From DATLZM01 sp035559315 (GTDB lineage Bacteria; Actinomycetota; UBA4738; HRBIN12), in assembly GCA_035559315.1 (NCBI GenBank), contig DATMBJ010000038.1, positions 1 to 46,823 of the forward strand: a DNA stretch of 46,823 nt, written 5' to 3'. This document shows positions 32,792 through 40,922 of the stretch, in pieces. The notes under the pieces were generated by a model. The model was not told where the DNA came from. It did not search any database and saw nothing but the letters and a program-made list of their open reading frames with translations. Position numbers and translations under genes: made by a program. Position 1 is the stretch's first letter, and every line of letters begins with the position of its first letter.

Positions 32792-34128
32792 GCCTCTGGC
32801 TGGCTCGCCATCGGCACGAGCCGACCGCCCCCCTCGAGGGATCGGCCCGCACGGACGTCGTGGTCCTGGGGGGCGGTTTCACCGGCCTGTGGTCGGCGAT
32901 CCACCTGAAGGAGGCCGACCCCGCCCTCGGGGTCGTGCTGCTGGAGGCGGAGGAGGTGGGCTACGGGGCGAGCGGCCGGAACGGGGGGTTCGCCATGACC
33001 ATGGTCGGCCGGAGCCTCCACGACCTGGTCCGGAAGGTGGGCGTCGCGCGGGCCCGCGCCACCTACGACGCGATGGTGGAGGCCCTCCGGAGCATCGAGG
33101 CCTTCGCCCGGGCCGAGGGCATGGAGGGCGCCGTGGTCCGGACGCCGATCCTCACGGTCTCGAACGGGCCGGAGCAGGACGGGCGGATCGAGCGGGACCT
33201 GGAGGCCGCGCGGCGCCTGGGCCTCGGCTCCTTCCGTCCGCTGGATGCCGCGGCGTGCCGCGAGCTGGTCGGCGCCGAGGGCGTGCGCCGCGGGCACCTC
33301 GAGGAACACGGGCTGCTGGTGGACCCGGCCGCCCTGGTCCGCGGCCTGCGCGACGCCGCGATCCGACGGGGCGTCCGGGTCTTCGAGGGGTCCCCGGCGC
33401 GGGCCATCCGGACCGGGCCGCGGGGCGTGGAGGTCCGGACGCCGGCCGGGGAGGTGCGTGCGGAGCGCGCGGTGCTCGCCCTGGGCGCCTACGGGTCGTC
33501 CATCCCGCGGGTCCGTCGCTACCTGTTCACGGTCTACGCATCGATCGTCGTCACCGAACCCCTCGACGAGGAGCGGTGGGCCCGGGTGGGCTGGCGCGGG
33601 GGCCTGGGGATCGAGGATAAGCGGACCATGCCGCACTTCTTCCGCCCCACGCCCGACGGCCGGATCCTCTGGGGAGGCCGTGACGCTCCCTACGTCCCCG
33701 GGGGCCCGGACCCCAGGTTCGACCGGATCCCCTGGGTGTACGCGCGGCTCGAGGAGACGTTCCGGGCCACGTTCCCGCAGCTCGCCGACGTCCGGATCGA
33801 ACGGGGGTGGTCGGGGCCGATCGACGCCACGGTGATGGCCATGCCCCACGTCACGTGGCTGGACGGGGGACGGGCGGTCTCGGTCGCCGGCTACTCGGCC
33901 CACGGGGTCGGCCCGGCCCATCTCGTCGGCGAGGTCGTGCGCGACCTCGTCCTCGATCGGCGGAGCGGCCTCCTCGAGCTCCCCTTCGTCACCGCGCCCC
34001 GGGTCCCGCTGCCGCCGGAGCCGTTCCGCCGGCTCGTCGTGGCGACGCCCCAGCGCGTGCTCCAGCGGGCCGACGACGCGGGCGGCGGCGGCCTCGCGGC
34101 CAGGTTCCTCACGCGGATCCTGCAGTGA
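32767..34128 (+). CDS. FAD-dependent amine-oxidase-like oxidoreductase (DAO family)
   Basis: A 453-residue flavoenzyme. The Rossmann FAD motif VVVLGGGFTGLWSAIHLKE is near residue 30, then ASGRNGGFA, typical of glycine-oxidase/gamma-glutamylputrescine-oxidase-like members. The late FAD-contact segment YSAHGVGPAHLVGEVV is present. It would oxidise an amine or imino acid and release an aldehyde plus ammonia or a methyl acceptor product. GTG 32767 overlaps the SDR gene by 25 bases; the SDR might act on the aldehyde product. A substrate in the sarcosine, polyamine or modified amino acid range is speculation. Confidence 0.83.
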   Translation: MAGPSSGLSLWLARHRHEPTAPLEGSARTDVVVLGGGFTGLWSAIHLKEADPALGVVLLEAEEVGYGASGRNGGFAMTMVGRSLHDLVRKVGVARARATYDAMVEALRSIEAFARAEGMEGAVVRTPILTVSNGPEQDGRIERDLEAARRLGLGSFRPLDAAACRELVGAEGVRRGHLEEHGLLVDPAALVRGLRDAAIRRGVRVFEGSPARAIRTGPRGVEVRTPAGEVRAERAVLALGAYGSSIPRVRRYLFTVYASIVVTEPLDEERWARVGWRGGLGIEDKRTMPHFFRPTPDGRILWGGRDAPYVPGGPDPRFDRIPWVYARLEETFRATFPQLADVRIERGWSGPIDATVMAMPHVTWLDGGRAVSVAGYSAHGVGPAHLVGEVVRDLVLDRRSGLLELPFVTAPRVPLPPEPFRRLVVATPQRVLQRADDAGGGGLAARFLTRILQ

Positions 34129-34190
34129 GACGGCCCCCGGGGGGGACCCGCGGCGGCGGCGCGGGGTCGCGGCGCACGGATCCGTTCGGG

Positions 34191-34196
34191 TATAAA
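34191..34196 (+). promoter_or_regulatory. -10 box TATAAA, leaderless promoter of the thiolase-like operon
   Basis: TATAAA lies 7 nt before ATG 34204. It is unusually AT-rich for this region. Confidence 0.55.
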
Positions 34197-34203
34197 CGAG
34201 CGC

Positions 34204-35373
34204 ATGGATGTCCCCGTCGCCGTGGTGGGGGTGGGGCACGCCGGGTTCTCCCCCGGGATCGCGGGGGTGTCCTACAAGGAGCTGATGCACGAGGCCGCCC
34301 GCCGCGCCTACGCCGACGCGGGCGTCGACCCTCGGCGGGACGTGGACTCGTTCGTCTGCGTCTCCGAGGACCTCGAGGAGGGCACCAGCATCTTCGACGA
34401 GTACGTGCCGGACCAGCTGGGCGCGGTCCGCCGGCCGGTCCACACCCTGGCCGCCGACGGGCTCCACGCCGTGGCGACCGCCGTGATGCTGATCCGCTCG
34501 GGCCTGGCCCGGGTGGTCGTGGTGGAGGGCCACCGGAAGGCCTCCGACGTGCGCACCCCGGGCCGCGTGGAGCGGTTCGCCCTCGACCCCGTCTGGAACC
34601 GGCCCCTCGAGGTGCCGGTCGCGGCCCTCGCCGGCCTGGACATGCTGCGCTACCTCGAGCGCTCGGGAGAGACCGAGGAGCGGTGCGCGGTGGTCGCGGC
34701 TCGCCACCGCCGCGCCGCGCTCGCGAACCCCCGGGCCGCCTACGCGGCGGACCTCACGCCCGAGGAGGTCCTCGAGGCGCCGCCGCTCTCGTGGCCGTTG
34801 CGGTCGCTGGAGGCGGCGCTCCCGGCCGACGGGGCCGTGGTCGTGGTCCTCGCCGCCCGGGACCGCGCCGCCGACCTCACCGACCGGCCGGTGTGGGTGG
34901 CCGGCGTGGGGTGGGCCAACGGCGCCTCCTCCCTCGAGACCCGGGACTGGGGCCGGGCCACCGCGGTCGCCAGGGCCGCCGCGATGGCCTACCGCCAGGC
35001 CGGGATCGAGGACCCCGCGGCCTCGGTGGACGTGGCCGAGGTCGACGACGCCTTCTCGTACCGGGCCCTGCTCCACCTCGAGGCCCTGGGGCTCGCGCCC
35101 GAGGGGCAGGCCGGAGCGATGGTCGAGGCCGGGCGGTTCGAGCGGGACGGCGCGTCGCGCGTGAACCCCTCGGGCGGTGCGCTCGGCGAGGGCCACCTGG
35201 GGGAGGGGGCCGGGCTGGCCCGGCTCACGGCCTGCGTGGCCCAGCTCCGGGGGGAGGCGGGCCGGGCCCAGGTCCCGGGCGCCCGGGTGGCGGTGGCGCA
35301 GTCCTGGCGGGGGTTCCCCTCGGACTCGGCCGCGGTGGCGGTGCTCCGGGCGGGCGAGGGGGTCGCGGGATGA
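34204..35373 (+). CDS. Thiolase-fold protein lacking the active-site cysteine
   Basis: A 389-residue protein with the thiolase fold of the SCP-x type. The nucleophilic cysteine of true thiolases (C in CASG) is replaced by A83 in TLAADGLHA. The GHP histidine region is kept as EGHLGEGAG (H331). The late CxG cysteine is also missing (SWRGFPSD). A conserved tyrosine follows the acidic turn DDAFSY (Y286). It is therefore unlikely to cleave 3-ketoacyl-CoA by the usual acyl-enzyme route. A thiolase-fold aldolase or a non-catalytic partner is possible. It is the first gene of an overlapping operon with another such protein and DUF35 domains. Confidence 0.85.
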   Translation: MDVPVAVVGVGHAGFSPGIAGVSYKELMHEAARRAYADAGVDPRRDVDSFVCVSEDLEEGTSIFDEYVPDQLGAVRRPVHTLAADGLHAVATAVMLIRSGLARVVVVEGHRKASDVRTPGRVERFALDPVWNRPLEVPVAALAGLDMLRYLERSGETEERCAVVAARHRRAALANPRAAYAADLTPEEVLEAPPLSWPLRSLEAALPADGAVVVVLAARDRAADLTDRPVWVAGVGWANGASSLETRDWGRATAVARAAAMAYRQAGIEDPAASVDVAEVDDAFSYRALLHLEALGLAPEGQAGAMVEAGRFERDGASRVNPSGGALGEGHLGEGAGLARLTACVAQLRGEAGRAQVPGARVAVAQSWRGFPSDSAAVAVLRAGEGVAG

Positions 35374-37118
35374 GCCGCCCCGTGGCCGTCGTCGGCGCCG
35401 GGATGACCCGGTTCGTCCGCCGGGCCCTGGAGACCGGGAAGGAGCTCTCGTGGGAGGCGGCGAAGGCCGCCCTCGACTCCTGCGGCCTCACGCTGGCCGA
35501 CGTGGACGCCGTCTGCCTGGGGAGCGCGCCCGACGCCTTCGACGGCGTGCACCGCAAGGGGGAGTACCTGGCCGAGGGGTGCGGGGCCTACGGGAAGCCC
35601 TTCATCCGGAGCTTCGTGGGCGGCGGCACCGGGGTGTTCACCGCGATCCAGGGCTGGTACACGGTCGCCTCCGGCCTGGCCGACGTGGTCCTGGTGGTGG
35701 CCGAGGAGAAGATGTCCTCCTGCCAGCCGCACCCCCAGGGGGCGTTCCTCACGATCTTCGACAACGTCCTGGAGCGGCCGCTGGGCCCCAACCTCCTGTG
35801 GATCTTCGCGCTCGAGATGCACCGCTACATGGCCGTCCACGGCATCGAGAAGCGCGACGTCGCCCTGGTCGCGGTGAAGAACAAGCGGAACGCCGCGGAC
35901 CACCCGGCGGCGCAGCTCGGGAGGCCCGACCTCACGGTGGACGACGTCCTGGCCTCGGAGGTGCTGGCCTGGCCGGTGCAGCGCCTCGACGTCTCGCCGG
36001 TCTCCGACGGGGCCGTGGCGGTGGTGATGGCGTCCGAGGAGGCCGCCCGCCGCCTCACCGACCGCCCGGTGTGGGTCCAGGGCGTGGGGTGGAACCTGGA
36101 CACCGCCTACTGGACCAACCGCGACCTCGTGTTCCCCGAGTACGTCGCCGACGCGGCCCGGATGGCCTACGCGATGGCCGGGGTGACCGAGCCGCGGCGG
36201 CAGATCCACGTGGCCGAGCCCTACGACCCCTTCGACTACAAGGAGCTCCACCACCTGGAGGGGCTGCTGCTGTTCGAGCCGGGGAAGGCCCCCGAGGCGG
36301 CCCGGGACGGCGTGCTGGACCGCGACGGCGACCTCCCCTCCTGCCCGTCGGGCGGGCTCCTCGGCGTGGGGAACCCGATCGCGGCGGCGGGCCTCATGAA
36401 GGTGGCCGAGCTCTTCTGGCAGCTCCGCGGGGAGGCGGGGGCCCGGCAGGTCCCGGGGAACCCGGAGCGCGGCGTGGCCCAGGCCTGGGGGGACCTGATG
36501 CAGGTCGGGACCGTGGTGGTGATGGGGACCGAGCCGCCGGGGGTCGGAGGGCGCGCCCTCGCCGCCCGTCCGCCGGGCGAGAGCCCCGCGGGGGCGGTGC
36601 GCGAGGCCGCGCTCCGGACGCCGCCCCTCGTGACCCCCGGCCACGGGCTGTCCGCCGAGGCCTTCCGGACCGACCCCTTCGCGGTCGACGACGAGCTGGG
36701 CACGGCCTACGCGTGGGACGCCGGGGTCGCGGTGGGCGGCTTCCTCCGGGGGCTCGAGGAGGGGAGGATCCTGGGCCGCGCCTGCCCCTCCTGCGACCGC
36801 GTGCTGGTGCCTCCGCGGATGTTCTGCGAGCGGTGCTTCCGGCCGACCACCCGCTGGGTGGAGCTGGCCGGCAGCGGTGTCGTCCAGACGTTCTCGATCT
36901 GCCACGTGTCGTGGGACATGCGCCCCCTCGAGGAGCCCGAGATCCCCGCCGTGATCGCGCTCGACGGCTCCGACGGTGGGCTCCTGCACAAGCTGGGCGG
37001 GGTGCGGCCCGAGGACGTCCGGATCGGGATGGCGGTGGAGCCGGTCTGGAAGGCGCCCGCGGAGCGGACCGGCTCGATCCTCGACATCGTCCACTTCCGG
37101 CCGCGGGGGGAGGCCTGA
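35370..37118 (+). CDS. Cysteine-less thiolase-fold protein fused to a DUF35 zinc-ribbon/OB domain
   Basis: A 582-residue fusion. Residues ~1-388 are thiolase-like. The catalytic Cys is replaced by Gly (G85 in FVGGGTG) and the GHP histidine by Asn (N335 in GVGNPIAAAG), so both key thiolase residues are lost. The acidic turn and tyrosine PYDPFDY (Y290) align with Y286 of the partner. A Pro/Ala-rich linker (~388-440) leads to a DUF35 domain with a rubredoxin-like zinc ribbon (C472, C475, C486, C489) and an OB fold (VVQTFSICHVSWDM). The start overlaps the previous stop by four bases and the stop overlaps the next ATG (ATGA). Known thiolase/DUF35 complexes act on acyl-CoAs; this one probably does too, by other chemistry. 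Confidence 0.85.
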   Translation: MSRPVAVVGAGMTRFVRRALETGKELSWEAAKAALDSCGLTLADVDAVCLGSAPDAFDGVHRKGEYLAEGCGAYGKPFIRSFVGGGTGVFTAIQGWYTVASGLADVVLVVAEEKMSSCQPHPQGAFLTIFDNVLERPLGPNLLWIFALEMHRYMAVHGIEKRDVALVAVKNKRNAADHPAAQLGRPDLTVDDVLASEVLAWPVQRLDVSPVSDGAVAVVMASEEAARRLTDRPVWVQGVGWNLDTAYWTNRDLVFPEYVADAARMAYAMAGVTEPRRQIHVAEPYDPFDYKELHHLEGLLLFEPGKAPEAARDGVLDRDGDLPSCPSGGLLGVGNPIAAAGLMKVAELFWQLRGEAGARQVPGNPERGVAQAWGDLMQVGTVVVMGTEPPGVGGRALAARPPGESPAGAVREAALRTPPLVTPGHGLSAEAFRTDPFAVDDELGTAYAWDAGVAVGGFLRGLEEGRILGRACPSCDRVLVPPRMFCERCFRPTTRWVELAGSGVVQTFSICHVSWDMRPLEEPEIPAVIALDGSDGGLLHKLGGVRPEDVRIGMAVEPVWKAPAERTGSILDIVHFRPRGEA

Positions 37119-37585
37119 TGCTCGAGCGCGCGCCCGAGGTCCGAACGTGGCCGGGGGCCTTCCCGTTCCGCTACCGCTACACGGCGGGGGTCGCCGGCTC
37201 CCGGTTCCTGGAGGCGCTCCGCGACCGGGGCGCGTTCCTCGGCTCGCGGTGCGAGGCCTGCGCGTACACCTACGTCCCGGCGCGCCTGTTCTGCGAGCGG
37301 TGCTTCGCGGACCTCTCGGGTTCGGAGGTGGAGGTGGGACCGGCCGGCGTGCTGGAGTCGTTCACCGTGGACTACGTGGGGGTCGACGGGGAGCCGCTCG
37401 AGCAGCCCGTGGTGCTCGGTCTCGTTCGGCTGGACGGGGCGGACGCGGTCCTCCTCCACCGGGTGCTGGAGGCCGAGGAGACCGCCTTCGAGGTCGGGAT
37501 GCGGGTCGAGGCGGTGCTCGAGCCGCCGGAGCGTCGGCGGGGGAGCGTCCTGGACGTGGTCGGGTTCCGGCCCGTCGAGGGCTAG
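37118..37585 (+). CDS. DUF35 zinc-ribbon OB-fold acyl-CoA-binding protein
   Basis: A 155-residue stand-alone DUF35 protein. The N-terminal helices (FPFRYRYTAGVAGSRFLEALRDRG) are followed by a four-cysteine zinc ribbon CEAC-x10-CERC and an OB fold (VLESFTVDYVGVDGEP). In characterised systems this fold contacts acyl-CoA and is needed by its thiolase-fold partner. With the fused copy upstream, the operon encodes two DUF35 domains for two thiolase-like chains. The stop codon overlaps the stop of the convergent cyclase gene in CTAG. Confidence 0.85.
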   Translation: MLERAPEVRTWPGAFPFRYRYTAGVAGSRFLEALRDRGAFLGSRCEACAYTYVPARLFCERCFADLSGSEVEVGPAGVLESFTVDYVGVDGEPLEQPVVLGLVRLDGADAVLLHRVLEAEETAFEVGMRVEAVLEPPERRRGSVLDVVGFRPVEG

Positions 37586-39579
37586 GGGCTCCCCGGTCCG
37601 ACGGGCGGGCCGGCGGAGGGCGGCGGGGGCCGCCAGTCCACCGAGGCGACCCGCACCGGGCGGGCGAGGCCCTTGAGCCGGAGCTCGCGCACCTCGGAGA
37701 CCGCGATGTCCCCGAGCCCCTCGAGCGTGGCCTCGCTCGCCAGGATCTCCCCGCCCTGGGCCGCCGCGCCGATCCGCGCGGCCTCGTGGACGCCCCGCCC
37801 GAGGTACCGGCCGCCCTCGGTCCTCGCGCTGGCCGCGTGGAGGCCGATCCGGACCTGGGGGGAGAACCCCTGGGTCCGCCGGTGCTCGGCGAGCGTGCGC
37901 TGGATGGCGACCGCGCAGGCCACGGCCGACGCGGGATCGCCGAACGCCACGAAGAACCCGTCGCCCGCGTGGTCCACCTCCTCGCCGCCGTGCTCGGCGA
38001 AGGCCCGCCGGAGCGTTTCGTCGTGCCAGCGGCGGAGGTCCTCCCAGGCCTCGTCCCCGATGGCCTCGACGAGCGCGGTCGAGCCGACGATGTCGGTGAA
38101 CAGGAACGTCCGCGTCGTAGGAGCCCCGATCGCCGGTGCCGCGCCGGGCTCGAGCCGCGACAGGAGGTCGGCGGCGCGCCGGGCGTCCGGGACCGCGCCG
38201 AGCCGCTCGAACGTCGCGCGGGCCGAGCGGAGCGCGAAGGCCGCTCCGGCCTGGTCGCCCTCTGCCAGGCAGGCCTCCGCGAGGAGCGCCTCGGCCCGGG
38301 CCGCCTCGTACGGGGCGTCCACCTCCCGCCAGAGCTGCCGGGCTCGCCCCAGGCGTCGGACGGCGTCGCCCGGGCTGCCCTCCAGGAGCGCCACGGCGCC
38401 CGCCGCCGCCTCCGCGGCGGCCCGGATGGCCGTGGATCCGAACCGCTCCCCGATCTCGGCCAGTTCCTGGGCCGCGGCCCTGGCGGCGGCGGGGTCGCCG
38501 CGGATGCGGGCCGCCTCGACCTCCACCGGCAGGAGCCGGGCGCGCGCCAGGTGGTCCCAGGTCCCTTCGAGGGAGCGGCGGATCGAGGCGGCGGCCGCCG
38601 CGGCGTCCCCCCGCGCCAGGAGCAGGAGCGCGAGGCCGGGCTGGGGGTCCTCCCCGAGCTCGTTGGCCCGGGCGAACGCCTCCTCGGCCCCGGCGAGGTC
38701 GCCGGTCCGGAGCCGGACCTCCCCCAGCTCGTGGAAGGCGGCGCCCGCGTGGATCGGGCTGAAGGAGAAGAGCTCGTCGCAGGCCCGGCGCAGTTCGCGC
38801 TCGGCTTCCTCCCAGGCCCCCACGACCCGCATCACCTCGGCCCGGTGCACCCGGCAGATCCCCGGGAAGCCGGTCATCGCGTGCCGCTCGCACCAGCGCT
38901 TGGCCGCCTCGGACCACTCGATCGCCCGCCGGTAGTCGGCCAGGTCCCGGGAGACCCCGATCGCGTTGCAGAAGACGGCCCCGGTCGTGTAGGCGCCGAG
39001 CTCGCCCCCGACCGCCGCCGCGCTCACCTCGTCGATGAGCGCGAGCCCCTCCTCCACCGTCCCCAGGGCGATCAGGACCATGCCGCGGTACATCGCGGCG
39101 AAGGCCCGGAGGTTGGGGTCGTCGAACTCCTCCGCGATCCGGGCGGCCCGTTCCATGTGGTCGAGGGCGGTCTCCAGGTCCCCGCGGCCCCAGGGCTCGG
39201 CCCCGCGGGCCAGCTCCAGGTACCCGTGGGCCGGCGAGGGGGGCTCGCCCTCGAGGAGGCGCTCGGCGCGCTGGAGCCAGCCGTTCGCGACCGAGGAGGC
39301 GAGCTTCGAGATGTGCTCCCGCCGCAGGGTGAGCGCGACGAACGCCGCCCGGGCCCGGTCGCCCCGCGCCAGGTACAGGCCGTAGGCGCGCTCGTGGAGC
39401 TCGATCGACTCCTCCGGTCTCCCCGTCCACCAGGCGGCCTTCGCCAGGCCCTCCAGGTCCTCGGGGGAGAGCGTCGCCCGGTCCTCCCCGGCCAACAGCT
39501 CGTAGGCCCGCGGCCAGTCCCGCCGCCGGAGGGCGTCGTGGGCCTCCTGGATGCGGTCCTCGCTCGCGGGCGTCGCCAC
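37582..39579 (-). CDS. TPR-rich protein with a divergent class III nucleotidyl cyclase domain
   Basis: A 665-residue soluble protein. Residues ~10-470 are a long TPR-like solenoid (for example WPRAYELLAGEDRATLSPED). Residues ~489-640 are a class III cyclase homology domain. Metal aspartates D496 (FTDIVGST) and D540 (AGDGFF) and the transition-state arginine R602 are present. The adenine-recognising Lys is Asp here (D536), its partner Asp is R591, and the ribose Asn is H598. Activity or base preference is therefore uncertain. GTG 39579 is the first start in frame after homology begins. It is divergent from the acyl-CoA dehydrogenase 50 bases away. Confidence 0.82.
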   Translation of the reverse strand: MATPASEDRIQEAHDALRRRDWPRAYELLAGEDRATLSPEDLEGLAKAAWWTGRPEESIELHERAYGLYLARGDRARAAFVALTLRREHISKLASSVANGWLQRAERLLEGEPPSPAHGYLELARGAEPWGRGDLETALDHMERAARIAEEFDDPNLRAFAAMYRGMVLIALGTVEEGLALIDEVSAAAVGGELGAYTTGAVFCNAIGVSRDLADYRRAIEWSEAAKRWCERHAMTGFPGICRVHRAEVMRVVGAWEEAERELRRACDELFSFSPIHAGAAFHELGEVRLRTGDLAGAEEAFARANELGEDPQPGLALLLLARGDAAAAAASIRRSLEGTWDHLARARLLPVEVEAARIRGDPAAARAAAQELAEIGERFGSTAIRAAAEAAAGAVALLEGSPGDAVRRLGRARQLWREVDAPYEAARAEALLAEACLAEGDQAGAAFALRSARATFERLGAVPDARRAADLLSRLEPGAAPAIGAPTTRTFLFTDIVGSTALVEAIGDEAWEDLRRWHDETLRRAFAEHGGEEVDHAGDGFFVAFGDPASAVACAVAIQRTLAEHRRTQGFSPQVRIGLHAASARTEGGRYLGRGVHEAARIGAAAQGGEILASEATLEGLGDIAVSEVRELRLKGLARPVRVASVDWRPPPPSAGPPVGPGSP

Positions 39580-39613
39580 GCCCGCATCGTGACACGTCGG
39601 GAACGGCGAGGGG

Positions 39614-39619
39614 TAGGCT
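39614..39619 (+). promoter_or_regulatory. -10 box TAGGCT before the acyl-CoA dehydrogenase
   Basis: TAGGCT ends 9 nt before ATG 39629, giving a leaderless or near-leaderless message. Confidence 0.45.
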
Positions 39620-39628
39620 TCCCGGGCG

Positions 39629-40786
39629 ATGGAGCTCGATCTCACGCCCGAGCAGGAGGAGTTCCGCCGGACCGTCCGGGCCTTCGCGGAGGAGGTGGTC
39701 CGCCCCCGGGCCGACGAGGCGGACCGGGAGGAGCGCTTCCCCCTCGACGTGGTCCGGGCGATGGGGGAGCTGGGGCTGTTCGGGATCCCATTCCCCGAGG
39801 AGTACGGGGGCCAGGGCGCCGACCTCCTCACGTTCTGCCTGGCCGTCGAGGAGCTCGGCCGGATCGACCAGTCCGTCGGGATCACCCTCGCGGCGGCCGT
39901 GGGGCTCGGCGGGATGCCGATCCTCCGGTTCGGGACCGAGGAACAGCGCCGCGCCTACCTCGAGCCGCTCTGTCGGGGGGAGGCGCTCGCCGCCTTCGCG
40001 CTGACCGAGCCCGAGGCGGGCTCGGACGCCGCCGCGATCCGGACCTCGGCGCGGTTCGAGGACGGCGCCTGGGTCCTCGAGGGCACGAAGGCCTTCATCA
40101 CGAACGCCGGGACCCCGCTCACGCGGGTCCTGGTCGCCGCGGCGGTGACCGACCCGGACCGGGGGAGCCACGGGATCTCCCAGTTCCTGGTCCCCGCCGA
40201 CGCGCCGGGCCTGGCGGTGGGCCCGCCCTACCGGAAGCTCGGGTGGCGGGCGAGCGACACCCGGGAGGTCTCGTTCCAGGGCTGCCGGGTGCCCGGGGAC
40301 GCGCTCCTCGGCGAGCGGGGGCGGGGGCTGGCCCAGGCCCTGGAGATCCTGGACGGCGGGCGGATCACGACCGCCGCCCTGGCGGTCGGCCTGGCCCAGG
40401 CCTGCCTCGACGCGGCCCTGGGCTACGCCCGGGAGCGGCGGGCGTTCGGCCGCCCGATCGGGGCCTTCGAGGGCGTGCAGTTCAAGCTGGCCGATATGGA
40501 GGTGGCGGTGCAGACCGCGCGGCTCGCCACCTACCGTGCGGCCTGGCTCCGGGACCGGGGGAGGCCGTACAAGGCGGCGGCCGCGGTCGCGAAGCTCCAC
40601 GCGAGCGAGGCCGCGGTGCGCTGCGCGCGGGACGCCGTGCAGGTCTTCGGCGGGGCCGGGTTCATCGAGGAGGCCCCGGTGGCCCGCTACTACCGGGACG
40701 CGAAGATCCTCGAGATCGGGGAGGGGACGAGCGAGATCCAGCGGCTCGTGATCGCCCGGGAGCTGGGGCTCCCCGAGGTGGTGTGA
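39629..40786 (+). CDS. Acyl-CoA dehydrogenase
   Basis: A 385-residue flavoprotein that dehydrogenates acyl-CoA to 2-enoyl-CoA and passes electrons to ETF (etfAB are at 14.4-16.2 kb). Three-domain architecture: N-terminal helices (LTPEQEEFRRTVRAFAEE), the beta domain with FALTEPEAGSDAAAI, and the C-terminal helices with RRAFGRPIGAFEGVQF. The late VQVFGGAGFIEEAPVARYYRD segment is typical. The catalytic base is E365 in EGTSEIQ, as in short-chain/butyryl-CoA dehydrogenases. Chain-length preference is inferred only from that. Confidence 0.94.
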   Translation: MELDLTPEQEEFRRTVRAFAEEVVRPRADEADREERFPLDVVRAMGELGLFGIPFPEEYGGQGADLLTFCLAVEELGRIDQSVGITLAAAVGLGGMPILRFGTEEQRRAYLEPLCRGEALAAFALTEPEAGSDAAAIRTSARFEDGAWVLEGTKAFITNAGTPLTRVLVAAAVTDPDRGSHGISQFLVPADAPGLAVGPPYRKLGWRASDTREVSFQGCRVPGDALLGERGRGLAQALEILDGGRITTAALAVGLAQACLDAALGYARERRAFGRPIGAFEGVQFKLADMEVAVQTARLATYRAAWLRDRGRPYKAAAAVAKLHASEAAVRCARDAVQVFGGAGFIEEAPVARYYRDAKILEIGEGTSEIQRLVIARELGLPEVV

Positions 40787-40832
40787 CCGCGGCGGCGATC
40801 TCCCCGAGGCCACGGGAGGGCGGTCGGGTGGA

Positions 40833-40845
40833 GGTTCCCGGAACC
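40833..40845 (+). promoter_or_regulatory. Perfect 13-bp inverted repeat GGTTCCCGGAACC at the Rieske promoter
   Basis: The palindrome ends 11 nt before the -10 box TAAGCT (40857-40862), overlapping the expected -35 region. It is a candidate operator for an unidentified regulator. Confidence 0.45.
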
Positions 40846-40856
40846 GCGGTCCGGCG

Positions 40857-40862
40857 TAAGCT
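40857..40862 (+). promoter_or_regulatory. -10 box TAAGCT of the Rieske ferredoxin operon
   Basis: The TAAGCT hexamer gives a leader of about 54 nt ending in GAGGAGGGA before the ATG. Confidence 0.45.
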
Positions 40863-40922
40863 TTGGGGGTCGGCGTCCGGAGGTCGGGCGCCGACGCGCG
40901 CGACGTGAGGAGGAGGGACGAG

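Noticed and set aside
28813..34128. A single very long open frame (1771 codons) spanning the MFS protein, malic enzyme and SDR genes
   Set aside because: Only its last ~450 codons show real protein features (the FAD oxidoreductase); the rest is Arg/Gly/Pro-rich shadow sequence opposite strong genes, expected at this GC content.
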